From Bacteroidia bacterium (GTDB taxonomy: Bacteria; Bacteroidota; Bacteroidia; Flavobacteriales; Flavobacteriaceae): a stretch of DNA of 64,000 nt. The position numbers and the translations under genes are program-made. The stretch is taken from positions 310,001 through 374,000 of the forward strand of contig JAUICK010000001.1 of the NCBI GenBank assembly GCA_030427865.1, read 5' to 3'. The notes under the pieces are model-generated. The model was not told where the DNA came from, ran no database searches, and saw only the letters and a list, made by a program, of their open reading frames with translations. Shown here piece after piece: positions 17,029 through 26,518 of this stretch. The number at the start of each line of letters is the position of its first letter. Position 1 is the stretch's first letter.

Positions 17029-17036
17029 TATTTTTG
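17029..17036 (+). promoter_or_regulatory. -7 box for pabB
   Basis: TATTTTTG (17029-17036), exact TAnnTTTG match, 6 nt before the ATG at 17043. A convincing -33 TTG is absent. If used, the pabB message is nearly leaderless. Confidence 0.45.
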
Positions 17037-17042
17037 TCTTTT

Positions 17043-18347
17043 ATGCAAAGAACTCTAAAAACTTTTTCTGTTAATACTATAGATGATTTTAAAAACAACC
17101 TTTTATCATGGTCTCAGCAATTTAAAACAATAGTTTGGTTAGATTCTAACAAATATCATCAACGCTATTCAAATTTCGATTGTGCTTTAGCTGTAGATGA
17201 ATTTACCTCTATAAAAACAGATTATTATAATGCTTTTAATATGCTAAAAGAATACCAAACCACAACAAAAGATTATCTCTTTGGGTACATTACTTATGAT
17301 GTTAAAAACGATGTAGAAAACTTAACATCGTCTAATTTTGATGGTTTAGACTTTGCAGATTTGTATTTCTTTCAGCCCAAAAAATTAATTTTTGTCAGAG
17401 AAAATTCAGTTGAGTTTCATTATCTAAAAATGGTTGATGATGAAATCGATGATGATTTTAAAGCAATTCTAAAGATTAAGAAGTTAAAAGAACAACAATC
17501 TTCATCAGAAATTAAAATAAAACTAAAAATTCACAAAGACGAATATCATAAAAAAGTAACTAACGTTTTAGAACATATTCATAGAGGAGATATTTACGAA
17601 GCTAATTTTTGTCAAGAATTTTATGCAGAAAACAGCAGCATTAATCCTTTAGAAGTTTACAAACATTTGAATCAAATTTCTGAACCTCCTTTTGCTTCTT
17701 TTTTAAAAGTAGAGCATCTATATGCTTTGTGCGCATCACCAGAAAGATATCTTAAAAAAGAAGGTGCTAAAATAATTTCGCAACCCATAAAAGGAACTGC
17801 AAAAAGATTGGTTAGTGAAATCGATGACAAACAAATTGCAAAGAATTTAATACGAGATGAAAAAGAACGTGCAGAAAATGTAATGATTGTAGATTTGGTA
17901 AGAAACGATTTGTCTAAATCTGCCAAAAAAGGAAGTGTAAAAGTAGAAGAATTGTGTAAAGTATATTCTTTTAAGCAAGTGCATCAAATGATTTCTACCG
18001 TAGTTTCAAAAATTAATACAACAGAAACTCACCCAGTTGATGTAATTAAAGATACTTTTCCTATGGGAAGTATGACAGGTGCACCTAAAGTCTCTGCCAT
18101 GAAAATTATCGAAAAATTAGAAGAAACCAAACGTGGTTTGTATTCTGGAACTATTGGATATTTTACCCCTAATAATGATTTTGATTTTAATGTAATTATT
18201 AGAAGTATATTGTACAATGAAGATAAAAAGTATATTTCATATTCAGTAGGAGGTGCTATTACAGCTAAATCGATTCCAGAAAAAGAGTATGAAGAATGCT
18301 TACTAAAAGCCAAAGCAATGAAATATGTTTTGTTGAATTCTAAGTAA
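17043..18347 (+). CDS. pabB: Aminodeoxychorismate synthase component I / chorismate-binding enzyme
   Basis: A 434-residue chorismate-utilising enzyme. Motifs: RGDIYEANFCQEF, PIKGTAKR (about residue 249), ENVMIVDLVRNDLS and FPMGSMTGAPKVSAMKIIEKLE (about 339), then SGTIGYF and the C-terminal EYEECLLKAKAM. The MST family fold is clear. PabB makes 4-amino-4-deoxychorismate for folate; anthranilate synthase (TrpE) is the alternative, but length and PIKGT(A/T)KR fit PabB, and no trp genes are near. No glutaminase partner (PabA) is adjacent, so it must be encoded elsewhere. I choose ATG 17043 over the upstream TTG at 17034, which adds MSF and sits over the -7 box. Confidence 0.88.
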   Translation: MQRTLKTFSVNTIDDFKNNLLSWSQQFKTIVWLDSNKYHQRYSNFDCALAVDEFTSIKTDYYNAFNMLKEYQTTTKDYLFGYITYDVKNDVENLTSSNFDGLDFADLYFFQPKKLIFVRENSVEFHYLKMVDDEIDDDFKAILKIKKLKEQQSSSEIKIKLKIHKDEYHKKVTNVLEHIHRGDIYEANFCQEFYAENSSINPLEVYKHLNQISEPPFASFLKVEHLYALCASPERYLKKEGAKIISQPIKGTAKRLVSEIDDKQIAKNLIRDEKERAENVMIVDLVRNDLSKSAKKGSVKVEELCKVYSFKQVHQMISTVVSKINTTETHPVDVIKDTFPMGSMTGAPKVSAMKIIEKLEETKRGLYSGTIGYFTPNNDFDFNVIIRSILYNEDKKYISYSVGGAITAKSIPEKEYEECLLKAKAMKYVLLNSK

Positions 18348-18444
18348 GATTTTTACAAATTCTCAAATTAATATATAATTACTTATAAATTTAACCATTC
18401 TGTTATTCCTACGAAAGCAGTAATCTATTTTTTATCTTTACAAA

Positions 18445-18681
18445 ATGATGCTAAATCAAGAAGAACTCTTCAAGAAAACATTAGAAAGTTTAAATGAAAA
18501 ACCAATCGAACAAAATATGTTTAATGCTTTTTTAAAACTATATCCTAAAAAGTGGAAACAATTAAAAATTACATTTTCTAAATTTAACAGAAGCAAACAA
18601 TTTAGTAAAACAATTCCGTTACCAAAACCAGAAGTTTCACTAAGAAAAGAGATTAGAATATGGTTAAAATCTCAAAAATAA
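18445..18681 (+). CDS. Small basic protein, unknown function
   Basis: A 78-residue soluble protein rich in Lys and Phe, for example FNAFLKLYPKKWKQLKITFSKF and SLRKEIRIWLKSQK, ending at a TAA 22 nt before tilS. A TATCTTTA box (18433-18440) lies 4 nt before the ATG; a second ATG at 18448 is just as likely. Its position immediately before tilS and coding-like composition argue for a real gene; I recognise no family. Confidence 0.55.
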   Translation: MMLNQEELFKKTLESLNEKPIEQNMFNAFLKLYPKKWKQLKITFSKFNRSKQFSKTIPLPKPEVSLRKEIRIWLKSQK

Positions 18682-18687
18682 AAACAG

Positions 18688-18695
18688 TATTTTTG
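18688..18695 (+). promoter_or_regulatory. -7 box for tilS
   Basis: TATTTTTG, exact TAnnTTTG match, 8 nt before ATG 18704. No -33 TTG found at standard spacing. Confidence 0.4.
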
Positions 18696-18703
18696 AATAG
18701 TAA

Positions 18704-20032
18704 ATGCAGCAAAAATTCTTACATCATATTGAAAATAAATTTCCTTTTTTAAAGGATAAAAAATTATTAATTGCTATTTCTGGAGGTGTAGATTCTGTGG
18801 TACTAACTCATCTTTTATCAAACTTAAATTTTACAATTGCTCTAGCGCACTGCAACTTTAAATTAAGAGATACAGAAAGCAATTTAGATGAAGAATTTGT
18901 AAAAAAATTAGGAAAACAACTAAATATTAAAACATTTACAACACAATTTGAAACTGAAAAATTTGCTACTAAAAATAAACAATCTATTCAAATTGCTGCA
19001 AGAAATTTACGCTATTCTTGGTTTGAAGAAATCGTTGAAAAACATCAATTTGATTATGTTTTAACTGCACATCATGCAGATGATAATTTAGAGACTTTTT
19101 TAATCAACTTAACTCGCGGAACTGGTTTAGAAGGTTTAACCGGAATTCCAGAAGTTAATAGTAACATTGTTCGTTTGCTTTTATCATTTTCACGCGATGA
19201 AATTGTTGCTTTTGCCAAAGAAAACAATATCATTTGGAGAGAAGACCAGAGTAATTCTTCTACAAAATATATTAGAAATAAAATTAGACATCAAGTTATT
19301 CCAGTTTTAAAAGAAATAAACCCAAGTTTGTTAGAAATTTTTGGCAAAACTTCTGAATATTTGCAAGAAAGTCAGCAGATTATTAATGATCGAATTGAAA
19401 AAATTTCTGACAAAATTTTAGTAAAAAACCTCTCTACTGCATTCGAAATTACAAAAATTAATATTTTAAAAATCAATCAATTATCGAATCCAAAAGCATA
19501 TTTGTACCAACTTTTAAAAACCTATAATTTTACAGAATGGAATGATGTTTACCATCTACTATCTGCACAATCTGGCAAACAAGTTTTTTCTAAAACACAT
19601 TGTTTATTAAAAGATAGAGACTTTTTAATTCTTTCTAAAAGAGATTCATCTACTGCATTAGAAACCGTATTTACAATTGAAAAAAACACTACTGAAATTA
19701 CAAACCCTATTCATTTAAAAATCGAAGAAGTAGAAAAAGAATCTGAAAAAAACACAAAAATAATTTATGTAGATCAAGAAAAAATAACATTTCCATTAAA
19801 ATTAAGGAAATGGCAAAATGGAGATATTTTTTATCCTTCTAAAATGAATGGTAAAAAGAAACTGAGTAAGTATTTTAAAGACCAAAAGTTTTCGCTTTTA
19901 GAAAAACAAAATACTTGGTTGCTTTGTAATAACGATAATCGTATTCTTTGGGTTATTGGATTTAGGCAAGACAATAGGTTTTTAGCAAAAAAAAATACAT
20001 TAAAAATGTTAAAAATTTCTTTTTTTCATTAA
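18704..20032 (+). CDS. tilS: tRNA(Ile)-lysidine synthase
   Basis: A 442-residue PP-loop ATPase. The PP-loop is SGGVDSVV from residue 26, after KKLLIAI. The family markers ALAHCNFKLR, AARNLRYSWFEE and LTAHHADDNLETFLINLTRGTGLEGLTGIP follow, with YIRNKIRHQVIPVLKEINPS further on and the C-terminal substrate domain LRKWQNGDIFYPSKMNG. It adenylates C34 of the CAU-anticodon tRNA-Ile and inserts lysine to make lysidine, essential for reading AUA. That codon is in ordinary use in this AT-rich genome. Gene start is the ATG 8 nt after a -7 box. Confidence 0.96.
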   Translation: MQQKFLHHIENKFPFLKDKKLLIAISGGVDSVVLTHLLSNLNFTIALAHCNFKLRDTESNLDEEFVKKLGKQLNIKTFTTQFETEKFATKNKQSIQIAARNLRYSWFEEIVEKHQFDYVLTAHHADDNLETFLINLTRGTGLEGLTGIPEVNSNIVRLLLSFSRDEIVAFAKENNIIWREDQSNSSTKYIRNKIRHQVIPVLKEINPSLLEIFGKTSEYLQESQQIINDRIEKISDKILVKNLSTAFEITKINILKINQLSNPKAYLYQLLKTYNFTEWNDVYHLLSAQSGKQVFSKTHCLLKDRDFLILSKRDSSTALETVFTIEKNTTEITNPIHLKIEEVEKESEKNTKIIYVDQEKITFPLKLRKWQNGDIFYPSKMNGKKKLSKYFKDQKFSLLEKQNTWLLCNNDNRILWVIGFRQDNRFLAKKNTLKMLKISFFH

Positions 20033-20213
20033 TTCAAACTTCTTTTTTGGTTTAAATTAAAACAAAACCAACAAATTAGATTATAAAATAAACATTTTAT
20101 TAAAAAGCAGTAAAATTTATATCGTTTTCGTAAATAATTAGACAATTATTGACAAAAAGTTAGCTTTTTTCATTGGTGTTTTTTGTAATTTTATTCCGTA
20201 AAATCAATCAATT

Positions 20214-22793
20214 ATGAGTAGTTTACCTAAGTTACAAAGATTTAATGAAAATGTACTTTCTAAGTATCAAATTTACAATAGTATTTTTACTACGCTACCT
20301 TTTGACACCATAGATGACACTGGTGTTTTACTTCCATTATTGCATAAAGTTTGTAATAAAGGTTTTCAATTAGAGAAAAACCCAACAGAGATAATAGAGC
20401 ATTTCTTTAAAAAATACCAAGAAAATCCAACAGAGAAAGAAAAAACAGATATATTGTTTCGTTTTATTCAATTTATAGAACGTCAAGTTGTTTTGTTTGA
20501 TGCAATTGAAGATGCCGCTTTTCCTATTGTAAACAATATGGATGGTTTTGGTACACTTAGAAGTTCTAAAGAATCTGCCACTTTAAGCAACAAAAAAAAT
20601 CAATTAAGAGCTTATTTAGAAGATTTTAAAGTAAGAGTTGTATTAACTGCGCATCCAACTCAGTTTTATCCTGGTACTGTTTTAGGTATCATTACAGATT
20701 TAGACAAAGCCATACAAAATGATGATTTATTACTCATTAAAAAATTGTTAGCCCAGTTAGGAAAAACGCCTTTTTACAAAAAGGCAAAACCCACTCCTTT
20801 TGATGAAGCTGTGAGTTTAATTTGGTATTTAGAGCATGTATTTTATCATTCTGTTCCAAAAATCTACAATTATATTCAGCATCATATTTATGATGGAAAA
20901 CCAATAGAAAACGAAATTATTGACTTAGGATTTTGGCCTGGAGGAGACAGAGATGGTAATCCGTTTGTAACCACACAAATTACCTTAGATGTAGCAGAAA
21001 GATTACGCCAAACAGTATTAAGAAGTTATTACAGAGATGTGAGACGCTTAAAAAGACGTTTTACTTTTGATGGAGTTCAGGATATTTTAGCACGTATAGA
21101 AAAAAGACTATACAAACATGTTATTAGAAGTTATTCTAAAGTAAATTTCTCTCAAAAAATTCTTTTAGAAGAATTGTATGCTGCAAGAGAAATTATAGTA
21201 AACAAACATCAATCATTATTTGTTGAAGAACTGAATGATTTTATTAATAAAGTAAGAATTTTTGGTTTCCACTTTGCAACACTTGATATTAGACAAGATA
21301 GTAGAGTGCATCACAAAGCATTTATACAAATAGTAAAAGATTTACAAGAAAAAGGCGACAATACTTTTCCAAAAAATTATTTAAGCCTTTCTGAAGATGA
21401 ACAAATAAAAATTCTTTCGTCAGTAAAAGGAAACATAGACCCAAGCATACTAACAGACGAGGTTTCTGTAAAAACAATTGAGTCTATTTATGCCTTAAAA
21501 ACCATTCAACAAAGAAATGGCGAGCGAGGTGCAAATCGTTACATTATTAGTAACAACCAAACCGCATTAAATGTAATGGAAACCTTTGCTATGCTTAACC
21601 TTTGTGGTTTTGAAAATGAATTGCCAGTAGATGTAATTCCGCTTTTTGAAACTGTAGAAGATTTACAAAATGCAGAAAGTGTAATGCGCACTTTATACAC
21701 TAACAAAACTTACAGATATCACTTATCTAAGAGAAAAAACAAACAAACAATTATGTGTGGTTTTTCTGATGGAACAAAAGATGGTGGTTACCTAATGGCA
21801 AACTGGGGAATCTTTAAAGCTAAAGAAGCCTTAACTAAAGTTTCCAGAGAATTTGATATCGAAGTTATTTTCTTTGACGGCCGAGGAGGACCACCAGCAC
21901 GTGGAGGAGGAAAAACACATCAATTTTACGCTTCTTTAGGCCCAACAATAGAAGATAAAGAAATTCAATTAACCATTCAAGGACAAACCATAAGTTCTAA
22001 TTTTGGTACATTAAATTCATCACAATACAACTTAGAACAATTGTTAAGTTCTGGGATAAAAAATGACATCTTTAATAAAGATCAATTAAGCAAAAAACAT
22101 AGAATTTTAATGAACGATATGGCTTCTACAAGTTATGAAACTTATGTAGCCTTTAAAAAACATCCTAAATTTTTACCTTATTTAGAGAGAATGAGTACGT
22201 TAAAATACTATGCCAAAACTAATATTGGAAGTAGACCTAGCAAACGCTCTAACTCAGATACCTTAGACTTTTCTCAATTAAGAGCTATTCCTTTTGTGGG
22301 TAGTTGGAGTCAACTAAAACAAAATGTTCCAGGTTTTTTTGGTGTTGGAACAGCACTAAAAAAATATGAAGACACAGGTAGATTTAATGAAGTTGTAGAG
22401 TTTTATAATTCTTCCGATTTTTTTAGAACTTTATTAGAAAATAGTATGATGAGTTTAACAAAATCTTTCTTTGGGCTAACAGCTTATATGGCAGAAGATG
22501 AAGAATTTGGAGAATTCTGGAAACTTATTTTTGAAGAATATAAAACCACCAAAAGATTACTTCTAAAACTAACAGGACACACCGAATTAATGGAAAATTT
22601 CCCAGTAGGAAAAGCATCCATAGAAATGCGAGAGCAAATTGTATTGCCTTTATTAACTATTCAGCAATATGCATTAAAGAAAATTCAAGAGCTTCAAAAA
22701 ACTAAAGGCTCTTTAAAAAATATTGAAGTATATGAAAAAATGGTAATGCGCTCGTTATTTGGTAATATTAATGCAAGTAGAAATTCTGCTTAG
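20214..22793 (+). CDS. ppc: Phosphoenolpyruvate carboxylase
   Basis: An 859-residue PEP carboxylase that adds bicarbonate to PEP to make oxaloacetate for anaplerosis. VVLTAHPTQ (about residue 142-150) has the catalytic His, GGDRDGNPFVT and the Arg-rich FDGRGGPPARGGG (about 553-565) form the active site, and GSRPSKR follows. The C-terminus is MRSLFGNINASRNSA instead of the canonical RNTG ending of enteric and plant enzymes. The gene is monocistronic, with 181 bp of upstream sequence that lacks any gene and a terminator directly after it. In some marine flavobacteria PEPC has been proposed as the main anaplerotic CO2-fixing enzyme. Confidence 0.96.
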   Translation: MSSLPKLQRFNENVLSKYQIYNSIFTTLPFDTIDDTGVLLPLLHKVCNKGFQLEKNPTEIIEHFFKKYQENPTEKEKTDILFRFIQFIERQVVLFDAIEDAAFPIVNNMDGFGTLRSSKESATLSNKKNQLRAYLEDFKVRVVLTAHPTQFYPGTVLGIITDLDKAIQNDDLLLIKKLLAQLGKTPFYKKAKPTPFDEAVSLIWYLEHVFYHSVPKIYNYIQHHIYDGKPIENEIIDLGFWPGGDRDGNPFVTTQITLDVAERLRQTVLRSYYRDVRRLKRRFTFDGVQDILARIEKRLYKHVIRSYSKVNFSQKILLEELYAAREIIVNKHQSLFVEELNDFINKVRIFGFHFATLDIRQDSRVHHKAFIQIVKDLQEKGDNTFPKNYLSLSEDEQIKILSSVKGNIDPSILTDEVSVKTIESIYALKTIQQRNGERGANRYIISNNQTALNVMETFAMLNLCGFENELPVDVIPLFETVEDLQNAESVMRTLYTNKTYRYHLSKRKNKQTIMCGFSDGTKDGGYLMANWGIFKAKEALTKVSREFDIEVIFFDGRGGPPARGGGKTHQFYASLGPTIEDKEIQLTIQGQTISSNFGTLNSSQYNLEQLLSSGIKNDIFNKDQLSKKHRILMNDMASTSYETYVAFKKHPKFLPYLERMSTLKYYAKTNIGSRPSKRSNSDTLDFSQLRAIPFVGSWSQLKQNVPGFFGVGTALKKYEDTGRFNEVVEFYNSSDFFRTLLENSMMSLTKSFFGLTAYMAEDEEFGEFWKLIFEEYKTTKRLLLKLTGHTELMENFPVGKASIEMREQIVLPLLTIQQYALKKIQELQKTKGSLKNIEVYEKMVMRSLFGNINASRNSA

Positions 22794-22813
22794 TCTTTTT
22801 AAAATACATGTAT

Positions 22814-22847
22814 AAAATGCAATCATTTCTTGGTTGCATTTTTTTTA
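22814..22847 (+). terminator. ppc terminator
   Basis: AAAATGCAATC, 7-nt loop, GGTTGCATTTT (one G-T pair) with a run of T following, 20 nt after the ppc stop. Confidence 0.85.
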
Positions 22848-22879
22848 TGCCTTAATTTTTTTTACTTTTAAAGAAAAAA

Positions 22880-24415
22880 ATGCTTGTTAAAGTCTATGGT
22901 TCTGCAGTTTTTGGTATAGAAGCCACTACAATTACTGTAGAAGTAAATATTGATAAAGGTATAGGCTATCACTTAGTTGGCTTACCAGACAAAGCTGTAA
23001 GCGAAAGCTCGTATCGAATTTCTGCTGCATTAAACAACAATAATTATAAACTTCCAGGAAAAAAAATTATTATTAATATGGCACCTGCAGATATTAGAAA
23101 AGAAGGTGCTGCTTACGATTTAACTTTAGCTCTTGGAATTCTTGCCGCTTCAAAGCAAATTAAATCTACAAATATTGATGATTACATAATTATGGGCGAA
23201 CTCTCATTAGATGGAAGTTTGCAACCCATAAAAGGCGCTTTACCAATTGCCATAAAAGCGAGAGAAGAAGGCTTCAAATATTTTATTTTACCAAAAGAAA
23301 ACGCAAAAGAAGCTGCAATTGTAGACAACTTAGAAGTTTTAGGAGTAAACAACATTATGGAAGTTATCAATCATTTTAATGATGCTGCTAAAATTGTACC
23401 TACTGTTGTTGATACTAGAGCAGAATTTTACAAAAACATCGATTTTCCTGAATTTGATTTTTCGGATGTAAAAGGACAAGAATCTATAAAACGTTGTATG
23501 GAAATTGCTGCTGCTGGCGGACATAATATTATTTTAATTGGTCCTCCAGGGTCAGGAAAAACAATGTTAGCAAAACGATTACCAAGTATTTTACCACCAA
23601 TGACTTTGCATGAAGCTTTAGAAACCACCAAAATTCATTCTGTAGTTGGTAAAACGAAAAATGAAGGATTGTTATATCAACGTCCCTTTAGGAGCCCTCA
23701 TCATACAATTAGCAATGTTGCATTAGTTGGTGGAGGCCAATACCCAAGACCTGGAGAAATATCTTTATCTCATAATGGAGTTCTGTTTTTAGATGAATTA
23801 CCCGAATTTAAAAGAGAAGTTTTAGAAGTAATGCGTCAACCATTAGAAGATAGAGAAGTGACTATTTCGAGAGCAAAATTTACAGTAACATATCCAAGTT
23901 CTTTTATGTTAGTTGCGAGCATGAACCCAAGTCCAAGTGGCTTTTTTAATGATCCAAACTCTCCAATGACTTCTTCTCCACAAGAAATGCAACGCTATTT
24001 AAGTAAAATTTCTGGACCATTATTAGACAGAATTGACATACACATAGAAGTGACTCCTGTTCCTTTTGAAAAACTCTCTGAAGAACGAAAAGGAGAATCA
24101 TCAGTAGAAATTAGAAAACGAGTTTCTGCAGCAAGAGAACTTCAATCTGAGCGATTTAAAAACTTTGAAAACGTGCATTATAATGCACAAATGAGTGTAA
24201 AACAGATTCGCGAATTCTGTAAATTATCACCAGAAAGTTTAACGCTTTTAAAAACTGCAATGGAAAAACTAAACCTATCTGCAAGAGCTTATGATCGTAT
24301 TTTAAAAGTTTCAAGAACCATAGCAGATTTAGCAAATGAAACCAGTATTTCTCCTGATCATATTGCAGAAGCTATACAATATAGAAGTTTGGATAGAGAA
24401 GGTTGGTTGGGTTAG
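22880..24415 (+). CDS. ComM / YifB family Mg-chelatase-like ATPase
   Basis: A 511-residue AAA+ protein in the ComM/YifB family. The N-terminal lon-like domain includes GYHLVGLPDKAVSES and IIINMAPADIRKEGAAYDL. The Walker A motif GPPGSGKTML is near residue 220, and Walker B-like LFLDELPEF with RQPLEDREVTISRA follows; the C-terminus has LSARAYDRILKVSRTIADL. ComM is a hexameric helicase that promotes branch migration during natural transformation; YifB is the generic name. The gene overlaps the convergent SLC13 gene by 4 nt. No competence genes are adjacent. Confidence 0.92.
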   Translation: MLVKVYGSAVFGIEATTITVEVNIDKGIGYHLVGLPDKAVSESSYRISAALNNNNYKLPGKKIIINMAPADIRKEGAAYDLTLALGILAASKQIKSTNIDDYIIMGELSLDGSLQPIKGALPIAIKAREEGFKYFILPKENAKEAAIVDNLEVLGVNNIMEVINHFNDAAKIVPTVVDTRAEFYKNIDFPEFDFSDVKGQESIKRCMEIAAAGGHNIILIGPPGSGKTMLAKRLPSILPPMTLHEALETTKIHSVVGKTKNEGLLYQRPFRSPHHTISNVALVGGGQYPRPGEISLSHNGVLFLDELPEFKREVLEVMRQPLEDREVTISRAKFTVTYPSSFMLVASMNPSPSGFFNDPNSPMTSSPQEMQRYLSKISGPLLDRIDIHIEVTPVPFEKLSEERKGESSVEIRKRVSAARELQSERFKNFENVHYNAQMSVKQIREFCKLSPESLTLLKTAMEKLNLSARAYDRILKVSRTIADLANETSISPDHIAEAIQYRSLDREGWLG

Positions 24416-25842
24416 AAAAACAACGGAATTACAAACTGATAATACAAAATTAATAAACCAACAGCAATTAGATTTAAGATAATTCCTGCTCTTACCATTT
24501 GATTTACTTTTACATAACCACTTGCAAAAACAATAGCATTGGGTGGAGTTGCCATTGGTAACATAAATGCGCAACTACTTGCCATTGTTACAGGGATTAA
24601 TAAGTTCAGAATAGGAATATTTAATCCAATCGCTATTCCAGCTACAACTGGGGCTAAAACCGCTACTAGAGCCACATTGCTCATCAATTCTGTCATAAAC
24701 AACATCAAAACAATTAAAAATGAAACCGTCAGTAAAACTGGGAAATTTCCTTGAGAAATTGTAGTCGTAATTAAATCTACTAATCCGCTTGAAGCCATTC
24801 CTTTAGCAAGTGCTAAACCTCCTCCAAAAAGCAATAAAATTCCCCAAGCTAATTTACTAGTATCATTCCATTCTAAAATAAAGTTTCCTTTTTTAAAACT
24901 CATAGGAATTGCAAATAATGAAACTGCGCCAATTAGACTAATAATCGTATCAGACAACTTTAACATAGGAAACATGCTATTGATTAATGTTCTTGTAATC
25001 CATAAAAAAACAGTGATTGCAAAAACAGTTAACACTCGTTTTTCAGCTTTAGAGATTTTACCCAATTTTTCAACTTCTTCGTGAATTAAATTTGCTGATG
25101 ATGTAAACAAAATTCCTTTACAAGGAAACATCCATTTTACGAGTACAAAATAGACAGCAGTAACCATGATTATTGAAAAAGGCAAACCAAAACTCATCCA
25201 AGTTACAAATGATATTTGAATGTTATATTGATTTTCTAACAAGCCTATTAAAACCGAATTTGGTGGCGTTCCAATTACGGTTGCAATTCCACCTGCGTTT
25301 GCTGCAAAAGCGATTCCTAACATAATGCTTATTGCAAAGTTTTTATCGCGTTTTGTAAATCCGTCTTTGTCATCTATTAAGAGTTTGATTACAGAAATAG
25401 CAATTGGTAACATAACAACTGTGCTTGCTGTATTGCTTATCCACATACTCATAAAAGCGGTTGCTAACATAAAACCCAAGACTACTTTTTCTGGTGTTGT
25501 ACCTGTAAATTTTACAATAGTTAAAGCAATTCTTCTGTGCAGATTTACCTTTTCTAATGCCAGAGCTAACACAAAACCTCCAAAGAATAAAAAGATAATT
25601 GGACTCCCATAATTGGCACCCACATCTGCAATAGGCATTACTTTTAAGAGTGGAAATAATATGAGTGGTAAAATTGCTGTAACTGCAATATTTACGGTTT
25701 CTGTTATCCACCAAATCACCATCCAAATTGCAACTGCAATGACTGCATCTCCAGTTTCTGAAACTAAAGTAAATGGTAAAAATTGAATGATAAAAAACAC
25801 TAAAGGACCAAGTAATAATCCTATTTTTTTGGTTGGTTGCAT
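24412..25842 (-). CDS. SLC13 / DASS family sodium-anion symporter
   Basis: A 476-residue inner-membrane protein with about twelve hydrophobic helices. The duplicated substrate-binding signature of the divalent-anion:Na+ symporter family is visible: SNTASTVVMLPIA (SNT motif) in the first half and ELMSNVALVAVLAPV with a second SN motif late, along with GTPPNSVLIGLL and ATPPNAIVFASG. The family moves C4-dicarboxylates, citrate or sulfate with sodium. The sequence resembles the dicarboxylate branch, but substrate cannot be decided. It is monocistronic and convergent with the comM-like gene. Confidence 0.9.
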   Translation of the reverse strand: MQPTKKIGLLLGPLVFFIIQFLPFTLVSETGDAVIAVAIWMVIWWITETVNIAVTAILPLILFPLLKVMPIADVGANYGSPIIFLFFGGFVLALALEKVNLHRRIALTIVKFTGTTPEKVVLGFMLATAFMSMWISNTASTVVMLPIAISVIKLLIDDKDGFTKRDKNFAISIMLGIAFAANAGGIATVIGTPPNSVLIGLLENQYNIQISFVTWMSFGLPFSIIMVTAVYFVLVKWMFPCKGILFTSSANLIHEEVEKLGKISKAEKRVLTVFAITVFLWITRTLINSMFPMLKLSDTIISLIGAVSLFAIPMSFKKGNFILEWNDTSKLAWGILLLFGGGLALAKGMASSGLVDLITTTISQGNFPVLLTVSFLIVLMLFMTELMSNVALVAVLAPVVAGIAIGLNIPILNLLIPVTMASSCAFMLPMATPPNAIVFASGYVKVNQMVRAGIILNLIAVGLLILYYQFVIPLFF

Positions 25843-25927
25843 TTTAGTTGTTCTTATTTTGCAAGATAGTTAAATTAAGAACAAATAATAAAATTGTTAG
25901 TTTTATCTACAATTTTTTTGCCACTTC

Positions 25928-26155
25928 TTACCAAGATTCCATATCATTATCCTTTCCTTTCCTATTAAAAAGTTCTAATATAGTCTCCAAAATACTTTTT
26001 TCTTCTCCATAGGTTGAATCTTTTGCATCCTCTAATTCACTTCTATTCTTCCAGAAAATTTCTAAAAACTCCTGACTTCGACTAAAATCGGAATTAGATT
26101 CCATTTCATCTATGTTGCTAAATGTATTATTTACTAATTCTTTTATCCAACCCAT
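25928..26155 (-). CDS. Small acidic protein of the HTH mini-locus, unknown
   Basis: A 75-residue acidic helical protein, for example KELVNNTFSNIDEMESNSDF and FLEIFWKNRSELEDAKD, with no signal peptide. It lies 46 nt downstream of the 57-residue gene in the same direction and the two are likely one transcript under control of the divergent regulator. Codon use and AT content are higher than in neighbouring housekeeping genes. No known family recognised. Confidence 0.5.
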   Translation of the reverse strand: MGWIKELVNNTFSNIDEMESNSDFSRSQEFLEIFWKNRSELEDAKDSTYGEEKSILETILELFNRKGKDNDMESW

Positions 26156-26201
26156 AATTTAAAATTTTTATTGTTTTACTATTAATTTCTATAACTCTTT
26201 T

Positions 26202-26375
26202 TTATTTTTTGCTGTTACTTTCTATCACATAATCAACAGCTTTAAGAGCTCCAATTCCGAGAAGTGTTAAAAGTGCACTTTTTGCTACTTCTTTTCTCTT
26301 ATCTGATTCGTCTGTTTCAAAGACTCTAATTATTTGCTTTAAAATTTCTACTAGGTTTTCGTTATTTTTTTTCAT
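26202..26375 (-). CDS. Small membrane-associated protein of the HTH mini-locus, unknown
   Basis: 57 residues from ATG 26375 (MKKNNENLVEILKQIIRVFE); a longer frame starting at 26402 would include the -7 box at 26400-26407 and is rejected. An amphipathic N-terminal helix and a charged linker (ESDKRKEVAKSA) precede a hydrophobic stretch LLTLLGIGALKAVDYVI, which could sit in or on the membrane. Length and layout resemble small toxins or regulatory peptides, but nothing in the sequence proves this. Confidence 0.5.
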   Translation of the reverse strand: MKKNNENLVEILKQIIRVFETDESDKRKEVAKSALLTLLGIGALKAVDYVIESNSKK

Positions 26376-26399
26376 AATATCTATATTTTGATTATAGTA

Positions 26400-26407
26400 C
26401 AAAGATA
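26400..26407 (-). promoter_or_regulatory. -7 box of the leftward small-gene operon
   Basis: CAAAGATA on plus reads TATCTTTG leftward, an exact TAnnTTTG match, 24 nt before ATG 26375. It lies beside the inverted repeat at 26411-26431. Confidence 0.5.
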
Positions 26408-26410
26408 CTA

Positions 26411-26431
26411 ATTTATTCTTAATGAATAAAT
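26411..26431. promoter_or_regulatory. Inverted repeat, candidate operator 1
   Basis: ATTTATTC, 5-nt spacer TTAAT, GAATAAAT: perfect 8-bp arms directly upstream of the leftward -7 box, where a bound regulator would block the promoter. The adjacent HTH protein is the obvious candidate binder. Confidence 0.5.
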
Positions 26432-26453
26432 ATTTGTTGTTTTGAATATTATT

Positions 26454-26480
26454 TATAGATAAAAAACAATTATATCTATA
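26454..26480. promoter_or_regulatory. Inverted repeat, candidate operator 2
   Basis: TATAGATA (26454-26461) and TATCTATA (26473-26480) are perfect 8-bp arms separated by 11 nt, 20 nt upstream of the rightward -7 box at 26500. It may serve autoregulation of the HTH gene. Confidence 0.45.
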
Positions 26481-26499
26481 TTATGAATAAAATAATTTG

Positions 26500-26507
26500 T
26501 ATTTTTG
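26500..26507 (+). promoter_or_regulatory. -7 box of the HTH regulator gene
   Basis: TATTTTTG exact match, 11 nt before ATG 26519. It lies inside the longer frame that starts at 26483, arguing for the 26519 start. Confidence 0.45.
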
Positions 26508-26518
26508 AATTAAAAAGA

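Noticed and set aside
25325..25726. Frames on both strands within the SLC13 gene (95 and 118 residues)
   Set aside because: Both lie inside the 24412-25842 gene in other frames; composition unlike real proteins.
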